From positions 58,748 through 122,747 of the forward strand of contig QRDG01002509.1 of the NCBI GenBank assembly GCA_012064385.1: DNA of 64,000 nt, given 5' to 3'. This stretch comes from Puccinellia tenuiflora. Its lineage: Eukaryota > Streptophyta > Magnoliopsida > Poales > Poaceae. Both the position numbers and the translations under genes were made by a program. The first letter of the stretch is position 1. Every line of letters starts with the position of its first letter. Shown here piece by piece: positions 1 to 10,205 of the stretch. The notes under the pieces are model-generated. The model worked only from the letters and a program-made list of their open reading frames with translations. It had not been told where the DNA came from and did no database searches.

Positions 1-476
1 ATGGGCTCTAGGAGCTAGAGGAGGCCGAGAAGAGTACGAGGTGGCGGTGGAATGGACCAAATGGTCGCCGGAGGACCGACGGCGACCATGTCTGCGGCGG
101 CGGGCGGTGTGGTTCTTCGTGGAGCGCGGGAGGGAGAGGGTGGAGGGGTCCCAGAGGACGGGGTGCTCACCGCTGGGAGGTCGGAGGAGGCTGGTGACGG
201 GCGGCGACCGGCGGAGGAAGCTCGGCCGGCGGAGGTTGCCGGAGGAGGCGAGATGACGTGCTGCGGAGGCTCGGGCGGCCGGCGAGGAGAAGGAGAGGGC
301 GGCCTCGGCTCGGGCGGGCTCGGGCGGCACGTCGAGGGCGGCGCGTGGCGGCCGGCGGCGAGCAGCGAGGACGCCGGAAAATCGGGCAGCCTGCCGGCGT
401 GGGGGAGGGGTCCGTGCGCGTCCTTAGCAAGTTTGCGAGAATGAAGGGGATCGGGGAGAAGAGAAGGAGGTTATAA
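1..476 (-). other. GC-rich leader of CACTA1 copy A
   Basis: This very GC-rich stretch (CCGGCGG, CGGGCGG runs) is nearly identical to 8917-9389 in copy B. In copy B it lies just upstream, on the minus strand, of an AT-rich intron and the TNPA-like exons, so it is probably the untranslated leader or first exon of that gene. Open frames exist on both strands, but they reflect base composition and differ between copies by frameshifts; I do not call a protein. Confidence 0.5.
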
Positions 477-480
477 GAGG

Positions 481-690
481 AAAGGGCCTTTTGTCCCGGT
501 TCGTGGCTGGAACCGGGACGAAAGACCCTTCCGTCCCAGTTCCAGCCACCAACCGGGACGAAAGGGTGACCTTTAGTCCCGGTTGGTGGCTGGAACCGGG
601 ACGGAAGGGTATTTTTTCGGACTCCGAAAAGGTGCGCGCCAAAAGACCCTTTAGTCCCGGTTCCAGCCACCAACCGGGACTAAAGGTTCT
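481..690. repeat. Internal cluster of TCCCGGTT subterminal-type repeats, copy A
   Basis: Five to six copies of a GTCCCGGTTC.TGGCTGG / CCAGCCACCAACCGGGAC inverted motif lie in about 210 bp. They resemble the repeats next to the CACTA1 terminus at 7076-7387 but carry GGCTGGAACC instead of CGTGCCACG. In CACTA elements such motifs are binding sites for the TNPA-type protein. Here they lie internally, just upstream (minus strand) of the presumed TNPA leader. The same cluster is at 9397-9600 in copy B. Confidence 0.8.
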
Positions 691-1405
691 TTCAGGAATT
701 AAAATTTGGGCGCCAACAAAAGTTTGTTCTATTTTTTGTTTTAAACTTATAAAATTATAAATACAATATCTTTCGATCTGTTTATCAGAAAAAAACAATA
801 ATTTTTGTTTTAAACTTATAAAATTATAAATACAATATCTTTCAAAATGGAATTAAATATTTCTAGAAACTATAATTAAGTCTAGAAAGTTGTCCCGTTT
901 CCAGCATAATCGCAGAAATTTGTGATTTTTAAAAGAGGTGGATGGAAATCTTTTCTTAGAAAACAAATTGATTATTTGTGCATATAACATGTTCTAGCAT
1001 ATTAAAAAAATAAATCACCCAAGTTTTGCAACATATTTCTGGTAGGTCCTTCACAAAAAAAAAACCATTTCTGACACTCGGAAAATGGAAAGTGGTTTTT
1101 TTATTCAATAAAAAAAACTTCCTTCGTCAACATTGTCCGTGCTTCCAAGATGCATGTTTGTGTGGAATATGGACCCATTCAAACAAACTATGCCATGTAT
1201 TTGGCCATAACACCCGTTATTTCGACACAAACCCTAGAATGTTAGGAGGAGATAGCTCTTTGTTGTGAACAAGTTTTCAACAGAACTGTCGTACTGCCTA
1301 GGACATATTCCAAGTTCTTGAGCCGTGGGGTGCTGAGCCGCCGGCGCTGCGCATCCAAAGAGAAGGAACCCTCACAGGGTCATAGCTCACATGAGAAGGA
1401 ACCCT

Positions 1406-1699
1406 CTAAAGAAACGACCACCTACTGTCATACTGCCTATCCAATAGATACATGTAGCGACGGACGTGCTCATCCTCCTCCCTGATACGGCGACGTACCA
1501 CCTCCTCGGAGGCCGGCTCCCTCTGCACCGAGCGTGGCCCACGCGACTGCCACCACAGAAGATCCGGGTCGACGACATCACCCGGATTCCTCACCAAGCT
1601 ACGCGTCCCGGAAGGTAGCACCTCCCAGTGCCAGCCCGGTGGAGCCCAGTCCCGCACATCGCCCCTCTGGTCCAACATGGACATCGTCGCCGAGAACAC
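1406..1699 (-). pseudogene. Unassigned CACTA1 ORF, copy A (97 codons, early stop)
   Basis: I do not recognise the product. The frame starts MFSATMSMLDQRGDVRDW and is rich in Trp, Arg and acidic residues, with a DLLWWQSRGP motif and an RRRIREEDEHVRRYMYLL segment that could be helical. Copy B (10206-10610) has the same frame running 134 codons. A 3-bp difference near 1405 gives copy A a TAG directly after RWSFL. It lies about 1 kb downstream of TNP2 on the same strand. Conservation of the frame between two copies is the only evidence that it codes. Confidence 0.45.
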
Positions 1700-1811
1700 C
1701 TAAGTCAAAAACGCCTAAGTCAAAATTTTGTTACAATGGAAGAGTGATGAGGTTGCAGATATGAGTTTAGATGTGATATGGCAATGGAGGCCAAGCCTAC
1801 ATATATAGAGT

Positions 1812-2120
1812 GATCAGGGCCTTTAGTACCGGTTCGTGTTACCAACCGGGACTAAAGAAGCACACGGATCGTGTGTTTCTTTCAAGCGTTTGTGAGCCGT
1901 TGTATCAGGGGTGTGTTTCTTTAGAGCGCTTGTGAGCCATTGGATCAGAAGCACACGGATCGTGTGTTTCCTTCGAGCGCTTGTGAGCTGTTGGATCAGG
2001 GCCTTTAGTACCGGTTCGTGTTACCAACCGGGACTAAAGAAGCACACGGATCGTGTGTTTCTTTCAAGCGATTGTGAGCCGTTGGATCAGGGGTGTGTTT
2101 CTTTAGAGCGCTTGTACACC
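1812..2120. repeat. 182-bp tandem duplication containing TTTAGTACCGGTTCG hairpin motifs
   Basis: The string GATCAGGGCCTTTAGTACCG begins at 1812 and again at 1994, a period of 182 bp. Each unit has an inverted TAGTACCGGTT / AACCGGGACTA motif plus shorter internal repeats around CACACGGATCGTGTGTTTC. Copy B (about 10727-10855) has only one unit, so either A gained a unit or B lost one. Confidence 0.85.
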
Positions 2121-2197
2121 TTCTAATCGCCTATAAATAGCGACGTCCCTGCAGCGAAATGGCACACAACGAGCGTCTACCTTTGCCATCGAACCCA

Positions 2198-2528
2198 ATG
2201 GTTGGATTTAGCCTACCCGCTGGCATGTTCCCTAACACAAGCCCTCGGGTAGGTTGAATCCAACCACTGGATTAGGGTGACACAATGATGAATTGCCGAG
2301 GAGGTGGGAGTGGCTGCAAGGCTCTTTGATGATCTACAACATTCCCAACACTTTTTGGGACGGTCGTTAGATCATCAAAGAAGTCTTGCGGCTGCTTGGA
2401 TCGAAGGTCGATTTGCTGCTCACTTCAGTTCATCGACCGAATACAAATCATTCGGATTCCCGTCATACAGCCCAACGGTGCATTTGATATGCAGGCACTC
2501 ACGAGCCACCGTTGGGCTGTATGACGGG
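2198..2528. other. Run of stem-loops downstream of TNP2, copy A
   Basis: Three inverted repeats follow one another. One pairs about 2198-2225 with about 2246-2275 (GGTTGGATTTAGCCTACCCG against CGGGTAGGTTGAATCCAACC). One pairs the CTTTGATGATCTA region near 2331 with TAGATCATCAAAG near 2376. The third has perfect 22-bp arms (2459-2480 and 2507-2528) around a 26-nt loop. Copy B keeps all three, with mismatches in the last. They sit in the putative 3' region of TNP2. Confidence 0.75.
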
Positions 2529-2653
2529 GAAACCGTGTGCATTTGATAAAAGGTTTAATACATCATGTTTGAGAACACTCATACATAAATATTATTACAC
2601 GAAGACGAAGGCGGGAAGCGGTGGAAGATCATCAGAGAAGTCTTGCCGCTTTC

Positions 2654-5600
2654 TTATGGTCGCACCGGCCGTAACCATGGAGCATCTTCATCATTCAACA
2701 CGATGGTTGGGTCAGTTTTGACCGTGAAGGGGGGAATTTCATCAAACTTATCGTAATCTTCTGACATGTCTGTCTTGTCCTCCACTCCCACGATGTTTCT
2801 TTTCTCTGAAAGAACTATGTGACGCTTTGGCTCGTCGGATGATTTATTCGTTTCCTTATTTTTCATCTTTCTCGGTTTGGTAGACATGTCCTTCACATAG
2901 AACACCTGAGCAACATCATTGGCTAGGACGAATGGTTCGTCTCCGTAACCAAGATTGTTGAGATCCACTGTTGTCATTCCGTACAGCTTGTCTACCTGAA
3001 CCCCCACTCCATTCAGCTTGACCCATTTGCACCGGAACAAAGGGACCTTAAAAGAAGGTCCATAGTCAAGTTCCCATATCTGCTCTATGTAACCATAATA
3101 TGTGTCCTTTTGTCCATTGTTGTTTATTGCATCAAACCGGACACCACTGTTTTGGTTGCTGCTCTTTTTATCTTGGGCGATCGTGTAAAATGTATTTCCA
3201 TTTATCTCGTACCCTTGGAAAGTCAACACAGTCGAAGATGGTGACCTGGCCAACAAGTAAAGCTGATCTCCAACAGTGTTGTCATTAATGAGATGTGTTC
3301 GCAACCAACCGCCGAAAGTATCAATGTGTTCATGTGTAATCCAGGTGTCGGACTGTCCCGGGTGTTGAGACCGTAATATGTTCTTGTGTTTCTCGATATA
3401 CGGGGCCACCAAGGTAGAACTCTGTAGAACTGTGTAGTGTGCCTGAGTTAAAGAATGCCCATCCCTGCATATGTCTGCTTTCTTTCCTAGCGTGCCTTTT
3501 CCACTCAGTCTCCCCTCATGTCTTGATTGTGGAACACCAATCGACTTAAGGTCAGGAATAAAGTCAACGCAGAACTCAATGACCTCCTATGTTCCATAGC
3601 CCTTGGAGATGCTTCCTTCTGGCCTAGCACGGTTATGGACATATTTCTTTAAAACTCCCATGAACCTCTCAAAGGGGAACATATTGTGTAGAAAAACAGG
3701 ACCGAGAATGGCAATCTCTTCGACTAGGTGAACCAGCAGATGCGTCATAATATTGAAGAACGATGGTGGGAACACCAACTCGAAACTAACAAGACATTGG
3801 ACCACATCGTTCTGTAACTGTGTCAGATTTTCTGGATTGATTACCTTCTGAGATATTGCATTGAGGAATGCACATAGCTTCACAATGGGTACTCGAACAT
3901 TTTCCGGTAGAAGGCCCCTTAGTGCAATCGGAAGCAACTGCGTCATAATCACGTGGCAGTCATGAGACTTTAGGTTTTGAAATTTTTTCTCAGCCATATT
4001 TATTATTCCCTTTATATTCGACAAGAAGCCAGACGGGACCTTGATACTGTTCAGGCATTCAAAAAAGATTTCCTTCTCTGCTTTGGTAAGGGTGTAGCTG
4101 CTCCGGTGTATCTTGTTCTGTGGATGCATGTTGTTTGGGTCTTTCATACGTTGTTGGTCCTCCCGTGCTTCCGGTGTATCTTTTGTCTTCCCATACACGC
4201 CCAGGAAGCCTAGCAGGTTCACGCAAAGATTCTTCGTCACGTGCATCACGTCGATTGAAGAGCGGACCTCTAGGACTTTCCAATAGGGTAGCTCCCAAAA
4301 AATAGATTTCTTCTTCCACATGGCCGCATGTCCGGTACCGTCATTCGGAACAGATTGACTGCCAGGACCTTTTCCAAAGATCACTTCTAGATCCTTGACC
4401 ATATCAAATGTATCATCACCAGTACGGTGGTCAGGCTTCCTCCGAGGCTCGGGCAGACCTTGGAAATGCTTGCCTTTTTTTTACGGGATGCTTGGGTCGG
4501 AAGAAATCGACGATGCCCCAGGTACACAACCTTCTTACACTTCTCCAAATATATACTATCTGTCTCCTCTAAACAGTGCGTGCAAGCATTGTATCCCTTG
4601 TTTGTCTGTCCTGAAAGGTTACTAAGAGCTGGCCAATCATTGATAGTTACGAACAACAACGCTCGTAGGTCAAATTCCGTCTGTTTGTGCTCATCCCACA
4701 CACGTACACCTTCTTCGCGCCACAACTGTAAAAGTTCTTCAACCAAAGGCCTAAGGTACACGTCAATGTCATTCCCGGGTTGCTTCGGGCCTTGGATGAG
4801 CACTGGCATCATAATAAACTTCCTCTTCATGCACAACCAAGGAGGAAGGTTATAGATACATAGAGTCACAGGCCACGTGCTATGACTACAGCTCTGCTCT
4901 CCAAAAGGATTCATGCCATCTGTACTTAGGCCAAATCTTAAGTTCCTTGCGTCATCTGCGAAGTTCGGGAACTCTCTCTCGATTTTTCTCCACTGTGACC
5001 CATCAGCGGGGTGTCTCAACATCGCGTCTTTCTTACGATCTTCTTTGTGCCATCGCAACAACCTGGCATGCTCTTTGTTTCGAAACAAACGTTTCAACCG
5101 TGGTATTATAGGAGCATACCACATAACCTTGGCAGGAACCCTTTTTCTCGGGCGCTCGCCCTCAACATCACCAGGGTCATCTCGTCTGATCTTGTACCGC
5201 AATGCAGTGCATACCGGGCATGCATCCAAATTCTCGTACTCCTCACCACGATAGAGGATGCATTCATTAGGGCATGCATGTATCTTCTGCACATATAAAC
5301 CTAGAGGGCAGACAATCTTCTTTGCTTCGTACGTACTGGCGGGCAATTCGTTATGCTTTGGAAGGTCCTTCTTCATTATTTTCAGCAACTTTTCAAAACC
5401 TTTGTCGGTCACACCGTTTTCTGCCTTCCATTGCAGCAATTCCAGTGTGCTACCCAGTTTTTTAGGCCATCTTCACAGTTTGGGTACAACGGTTTGTTAT
5501 GATCCTCTAACATGCGCGCGAATTTCGACCTCTCATTTTCTGTTCCGCAATCTCTCCGTGCATCAGCAATGGCACGACCAAGATCATCAGTCGGCTCATC

Positions 5601-5927
5601 TAGATCTTCAGCTTCCCCCGTTGCAGTATCACCGTATTCAGGGTACATAGAAGAGTTGTAACCATCATCTTCTTCTTCATTTTCTTCCATCATAACCCCT
5701 GTTTCTCTGTGCTTGGTCTAGCAATTATAGCTGGGCATGAAACCGTGCCGAAGCAGGTGGGTGTGAAGGATTCTGGAGGAAGAGTAATACTTCTTATTCT
5801 GACAGACAACACATGGACAACACATAAAACCATTCTGTTTGTTTGTCTCGGCCGCAGCGATAAAACTACCAAGTCCCGTAATGAACTCGCCAGTTCGTCG
5901 GTCACCGTACATCCATTGCCGATTCAT
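2654..5927 (-). pseudogene. TNP2-like CACTA transposase, copy A (broken)
   Basis: This is the TNP2/Transposase_21 family, the catalytic transposase that cuts at CACTA ends in the nucleus. From the N-terminus: a transposase-associated domain starting MNRQWMYGDRRTGEF; an acidic linker; a Cys-rich segment (CPLGL...CPVC); the catalytic region with LSTDGMNPFG and SSIDVMHVTKN; a DUF4218 region (LKSHDCHVIMTQLLP); and a DUF4216 region (YIEQIWELDYG). There are about 1,090 codons with no clear intron, but the gene is broken: a TAG near 5720 (Trp in C), a 1-nt deletion near 5464, indels in 4475-4500, and a TAG near 3586 where B has Glu. The start at 5927 is chosen because the conserved domain begins there. 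Confidence 0.9.
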
Positions 5928-6105
5928 CGAGCACCTTATATATTTCGAGTTATATATTGCCGACTCATCTGCATTATATGAGTATATTATATTACACACA
6001 ACATCATGAATAGAAGGTCATCACATTAAAACCTTCCGCAGAGTACTGACCAAATGTAATACATAGTCCTAATGATGAAAACATACAGTGAAATTAACAT
6101 ACAAA

Positions 6106-6552
6106 CTATCTAATGCATTTAAATGCAACAACAAATGCGATCAAAATCGCAACTAAGGTAACAATTGATCCGACGGCATAATGATACCAAGCCTCATTTT
6201 TAATGGCATCTTTTCTAATGTTTCTAATCTTCTTACGCATTGCATCCATCTCGATCTTGTGATCATCGACGACATCGGCAACATACAGCTCCAATTTCAT
6301 CTTCTCTTCTTCAATTTTTTTGATTTTTTCTTTCAAATCATCGTTTTCTCTTTCAACTAAATTTAACCTCTCGACACGAGGGTCGGTCGGAATTTCAGGT
6401 TCATATATGTCCTAGATCAAAATATCTATGTCAAATGTTTGGTCGGCATAATTGTTAAAATAAAGAAATTAAAAACATAGTTATAAAAGATAATATACCA
6501 CATCCGAATCATAGACCGGACGAGGGCCGACGGGGACGGATATCAAAACCAT
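6106..6552 (-). CDS. CACTA1 small coiled-coil, C-tail membrane protein, copy A
   Basis: I read two exons: 6552-6499 (ATG, then MVLISVPVGPRPVYDSDV) and 6411-6106, joined by GT...AG with the phase kept, giving about 119 aa. After a short acidic N-terminus comes a Lys/Glu-rich coiled coil (NLVERENDDL..KIEEEK), then one hydrophobic C-terminal segment (VGSIVTLVAILIAFVVAF) ending KCIR. That layout fits a tail-anchored protein; the position is upstream of TNP2 on the same strand. Function is unknown. Copies B and C keep exon 2 but have a 1-nt deletion in exon 1 (TATAACC for TCAAAACC). Splicing is inferred from sequence only. Confidence 0.6.
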
Positions 6553-7075
6553 GACACTATACATATAAAAAACAATTATACAAATAAGAAAAATTATACA
6601 GGTAACAATGTAAATCATATAAGTAAGAATAAGAAGCTCACGAAGGTGGTGTCGGCGACGGGGCGCCCGGCGCGGGCGATCGACAACAGTGAGGACAAGG
6701 ACACGAACAGGACGGCACTAATTAAAACAACAAATCATACTTTAATTTGAACTCAAATTGCATATAAAAAAATAAACTAGCAATAAGTCAACTAGCCTAG
6801 AATTTGAGCAATTCTAACTTAGGCATTTCATCAAACACCTAGCATGCAACACCAATGAAATGAGGAGCAAAAATAGCGATAGAGATGAATCCGAGCTCCG
6901 AGAGGATAAGGTTTCTAACCTATTAGAAGCCTTGGGTGGATGGGGCAAACTTAATGTGGACAAATGGTCGAAAAAAATATGGATCAAATGGAGCTTTGTG
7001 AGGAGCTTGAGAAGAAAAATGGTGATGAACTCGAGCTCCTCGGGCAGGAAGAAGGTGATATAGTGAGAAAACACC

Positions 7076-7387
7076 TTTTGTCCCGATTCGTATTACAAAC
7101 CGGGACTAAATGTAAGCCTTTTGTCCCGGTCTATAACACGAACCGGGACAAAAGGTTCCCGCGTCGGACCCCACCTCGGGGGCTGTCGGGTGCGGACCTT
7201 TAGTCCCGATTCGTGCCACGAACCGGGACAAAAGGGTCCCAAAGAACCGGGACGGATGCCTCCCGGTCCCCGCGCGTCCTCCGAGCCGCACGAACCGGGA
7301 CAAAAGAATCCTTTAGTCCCGGTTCGTGCCGTGACCGGGACTAAAGCCTCCCGCCGGCCAAAACGGAAGGCTTGTTTTCTACTAGTG
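7076..7387 (-). repeat. CACTA1 copy A 5' TIR and subterminal repeats
   Basis: The terminus on the minus strand is CACTAGTAGAAAACAAGCC. Behind it lie eight or more TTTGTCCCGGTTCGTG-type motifs in both orientations, several paired as a near-perfect palindrome (GGTTCGTGCCACGAACC with flanking GTCCC/GGGAC, about 7206-7231). These are the usual TNPA-binding sites and can fold into hairpins. Confidence 0.9.
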
Positions 7388-7641
7388 AGGAGACATGATT
7401 GTGGGATTGTATTACAGTGGCTTCCGGCAGGCCGTACTCAGGCGGTGTGTTAAGGCCGTGTTCAAGCCGTCGTGTTCAATACAAAACTATCAACCTCAAA
7501 TCTTCCTGTAAAGTGCCTTCGCGTGATTTTTTTTAATTTAAATTCAGTTATCTTTGGAGGCTAACAGTAAACCCCACCCCAAGTACGGTAAAAAATTGTT
7601 CCATTATCCTTGGAGGGTACCATGCATGTTCGAGTTATATA

Positions 7642-7690
7642 CTTCCTCCGTCCTGAAAGGATGTCACAGATTTTTCCATTCATGGAAGCA
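7642..7690 (+). mobile_element. Possible Stowaway MITE end fragment
   Basis: After a TA dinucleotide the sequence reads CTTCCTCCGTCCTGAAAGGA, close to the Stowaway terminal repeat CTCCCTCCGTCC. Only about 48 bp are present, and the TNPA-like frame begins immediately to the right. The other MITE end is not seen, so this is either a truncated MITE or a chance similarity at a break point. Confidence 0.35.
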
Positions 7691-8508
7691 TTTTTCTTAT
7701 TAGTTGCTGACCTTTTCTTAGCCTCGTCAGATATCTTGTACTTGACAAATTCCTCCCACTGATCCCTTAGCTTTTCATACGCTCCAGTGAACTCCGGAGT
7801 CTTTTTTTGAAGGACAAAGTCCTTGTGCAATCTTTTCTTCCAGTTTGCAAATTGTTCGGCCATCTTCTTCAGTGCCCACTCCTTGACCTTTTTCTCTATG
7901 GGATCCACGTAATTTGGATCCTCCTCCTCTAACGGATGAGCGTCGTCGTCTTGACGAGGAAGCGTGAAATTAGCCATTAGCGTCGTCCAAGATTTTCTTT
8001 CACTCTATCGTCAACAAAAGTGAGAGAAGAGCGTTCTGTTGCCTTCGGCTCATTCCATTCTTGAGTGGTGATCGGGACGTTGTCCCTAACAACAACTCCG
8101 CACTGACTTACAAACTTGACTAAATGTGTCAGCGGTCTGCCATCTGGAGCTACTGCTTCGATCTTGTATCTCTCTTCTTTATCACACCTTTTGGATGGGC
8201 CTCGTTTGGGGATAGAAGAAGATTTGCTCGATCCGGAGGGCTAAAAGAAGAAAAGATCGTTAATGCATATATATATATATATATATGAATCAAATAGTGG
8301 ACTTAGTCAATATAGGGTTAGTTAATATACCGCGCCGGAGTTTGTAGTAATAATTGTCCGGTCACCATCATCACCGGATGCCTCAGCTTCTATCTGCGCT
8401 CCCTCGCCGGAGTCGTTCAGAAAGCTCGAGGTGAACTCCAACTCATCTTCACCGCGGATAATATCTTGCAATATGTTCTCCTGATTTTCGTCTCTGTTGT
8501 GATCCATA
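7691..8508 (-). pseudogene. TNPA-like CACTA protein (plant transposase 24 type), 3'-truncated
   Basis: Exon-like blocks lie on the minus strand: 8508-8322, opening MDHNRDENQENILQDIIR behind a good acceptor (CTTGCAG); then about 8242-7981; then 7977 downward (MANFTLPRQDDD). The conserved TNPA features are the basic KSSSIPKRGPSKR patch, VSQCGVVVRDNVPI and VKEWALKKMAEQFANWKKRL. TNPA-type proteins bind subterminal repeats and assist excision. A 1-nt deletion near 7992 shifts the frame just before MANFTLP, and similarity stops near 7690, so the C-terminal half is missing. It probably belongs to copy B, which continues into it from the right. The break may be where copy A inserted. Confidence 0.75.
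8269..8287. repeat. (AT)n microsatellite
   Basis: A run of alternating TA lies between two TNPA-like exons, inside the presumed intron. Confidence 0.9.
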
Positions 8509-8547
8509 GTTTCTGCAAGGACAATTGACCGGGTGGTTAATGAAAAT

Positions 8548-8603
8548 TAACCCATTCTTATTCTTATTCTTATTCTTTTAATTCTATTCTTATTCTTATT
8601 CTA
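8548..8603. repeat. (CTTATT)n microsatellite in TNPA-like intron
   Basis: TTCTTA/TTCTAT repeats run for about 56 bp in the AT-rich stretch upstream of the MDHNRD exon. Confidence 0.85.
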
Positions 8604-8609
8604 CACTAA

Positions 8610-8820
8610 TTATTAAAATAGCTAACATAATTGCGAACACTAATTATTAGTGTTAACACAATTGCTAACATTTCAAAATAGCTAACATTTTAATTATTCA
8701 AAATAGCTAACATTTTAATTATTCAAAATAGCTAACATTATTTAAAATAGCTAACAATTGCTAACACTAATTAATACAAAATGCTAACACTAATTATTAA
8801 AAATAGCTAACAATTGCTAA
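8610..8820. repeat. AT-rich tandem repeat, AAAATAGCTAACATT type
   Basis: Degenerate units of about 24 bp containing AAAATAGCTAACA and TAATTATT repeat about eight times. They lie between the GC-rich leader and the first coding exon of the TNPA-like gene, so they are probably intronic. No gene is seen in 8523-8916. Confidence 0.8.
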
Positions 8821-8928
8821 ATGATGAACACATGACATCATGGTGATGTCACCGATGAACTTGGGCACGGCTTGATCACGAAATCGTGCAATCGGCTCGA
8901 AATTGGGCACGGGCATGGGCTCTAGGAG

Positions 8929-9389
8929 CTAGAGGAGGCCGAGAAGAGTACGGGGTGGCGGTGGAATGGACCAAATGGTCGCCGGAGGACCGACGGCGAC
9001 CATGTCCGTGGCGGCGGCGGTGTGGTTCTTCGTGGAGCGTGGGAGGGAGAGGGTGGAGGGGTCCCAGAGGACGGGGTGCTCACCGCTGGGAGGCCGGAGG
9101 AGGCTGGTGACGGGTGGCGACCGGCGGAGGAAGCTCGGCCGGCGGAGGTTGCCGGAGGAGGCGAGATGACGTGCTGCGGAGGCTCGGGCGGCCGGCGAGG
9201 AGAAGGAGAGGGCGGCCTCGGCTCGGGCGGGCTCGGGCGGCACGTCGAGGGCGGCGCGTGGCGGCCGGCGGCGAGCAGCGAGGACGCCGGAAAATCGGGC
9301 AGCCTGCCGGCGTGGGGGAGGGGTCCGTGCGCGTCCTTAGCAAGTTTGCGAGAATGAAGGGGATCGGGGAGAAGAGAAGGAGGTTATAA
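8929..9389 (-). other. GC-rich leader of the TNPA-like gene, copy B
   Basis: It is the counterpart of 1-476. On the minus strand it runs from just after the internal repeat cluster toward the AT-rich intron and the exon at 8508. I see no conserved reading frame, and a promoter was not identified with confidence. Confidence 0.5.
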
Positions 9390-9396
9390 GAGGAAA

Positions 9397-9600
9397 GGGC
9401 CTTTTGTCCCGGTTCGTGGCTGGAACTGGGACTAAAGACCCTTTCGTCCCGGTTCCAGCCACCAACCGGGACGAAAGGGTGACCTTTAGTCCCGGTTGGT
9501 AGATGGAACCGGGACGGAAGGGTATTTTTTCGGACACCGAAAAGGTGCGCGCCAAAAGACCCCTTTAGTCCCGGTTCCAGCCACCAACCGGGACTAAGGT
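9397..9600. repeat. Internal cluster of TCCCGGTT repeats, copy B
   Basis: It matches the 481-690 cluster of copy A, with point changes and one lost A near 9597. The following 9601-10200 is AT-rich with no gene seen; it is shared with 700-1310 of copy A. Confidence 0.8.
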
Positions 9601-10205
9601 TCTTTCAGGAATTAAAATTTGGGCGCCAACAAAAGTTTGTTCTGTTTTTTGTTTTAAACTTATAAATTATAAATACAATATCTTTCGATCTGTTTATCAG
9701 AAGAAAACAATAATTTTTGTTTTGAACTTATAAAATTATAAATACAATATCTTTCAAAATGGAATTAAATATTTCTAGAAACTATAATTAAGTCTAGAAA
9801 GTTGTCCCGTTTCCAGCAGAATCGGCAGAAATTTGTGATTTTTAAAAGAGGTGGATGGAAATCTTTTCTTAGAAAACAAATTGATTATTTGTGCATATAA
9901 CATGTTCTAGCATATTAAAAAAAAAATCACCCAAGTTTTGCAACATATTTCTGGTAGGTCCTTCACAAAAAAAACCATTTCTGACACTCGGAAAATGGAA
10001 AGTGGTTTTTTATTCAATAAAAAAACTTCCTTCGTCAACATTGTCCATGCTTCCAAGATGCATGTTTGTGTGGAATATGGACCAATTCAAACAAACTATG
10101 CCATGTATTTGGCCATAACACCCGTTATTTCGACACAAACCCTAGAATGTTAGGAGGAGATAGCTCTTTGTTGTGAACAAGTTTTCAACAGAACTGTCGT
10201 ACTGC

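Larger units (their letters stand above)
1..7387 (-). mobile_element. CACTA1 copy A (En/Spm-type DNA transposon, left part outside window)
   Basis: The element reads on the minus strand from its 5' terminus at 7387, which begins CACTAGTAGAAAACAAGCC, the expected CACTA terminal repeat. Behind it come palindromic subterminal repeats, a two-exon coiled-coil/membrane ORF, a TNP2 transposase and an unassigned ORF. It matches copy B (8917-15921) over its whole visible length and copy C (40727-44382) from 3731 onward. The 3' end lies left of base 1, so the 3-bp target duplication cannot be tested; the three bases next to the 5' TIR are AGG. Flanking DNA differs from that of B and C, so A is a separate insertion. 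Confidence 0.9.

Noticed and set aside
167..673. 168-codon minus-strand frame in the GC-rich leader
   Set aside because: It reads through subterminal repeats and GC-rich low-complexity DNA; copy B does not keep it intact, so it is not a gene.
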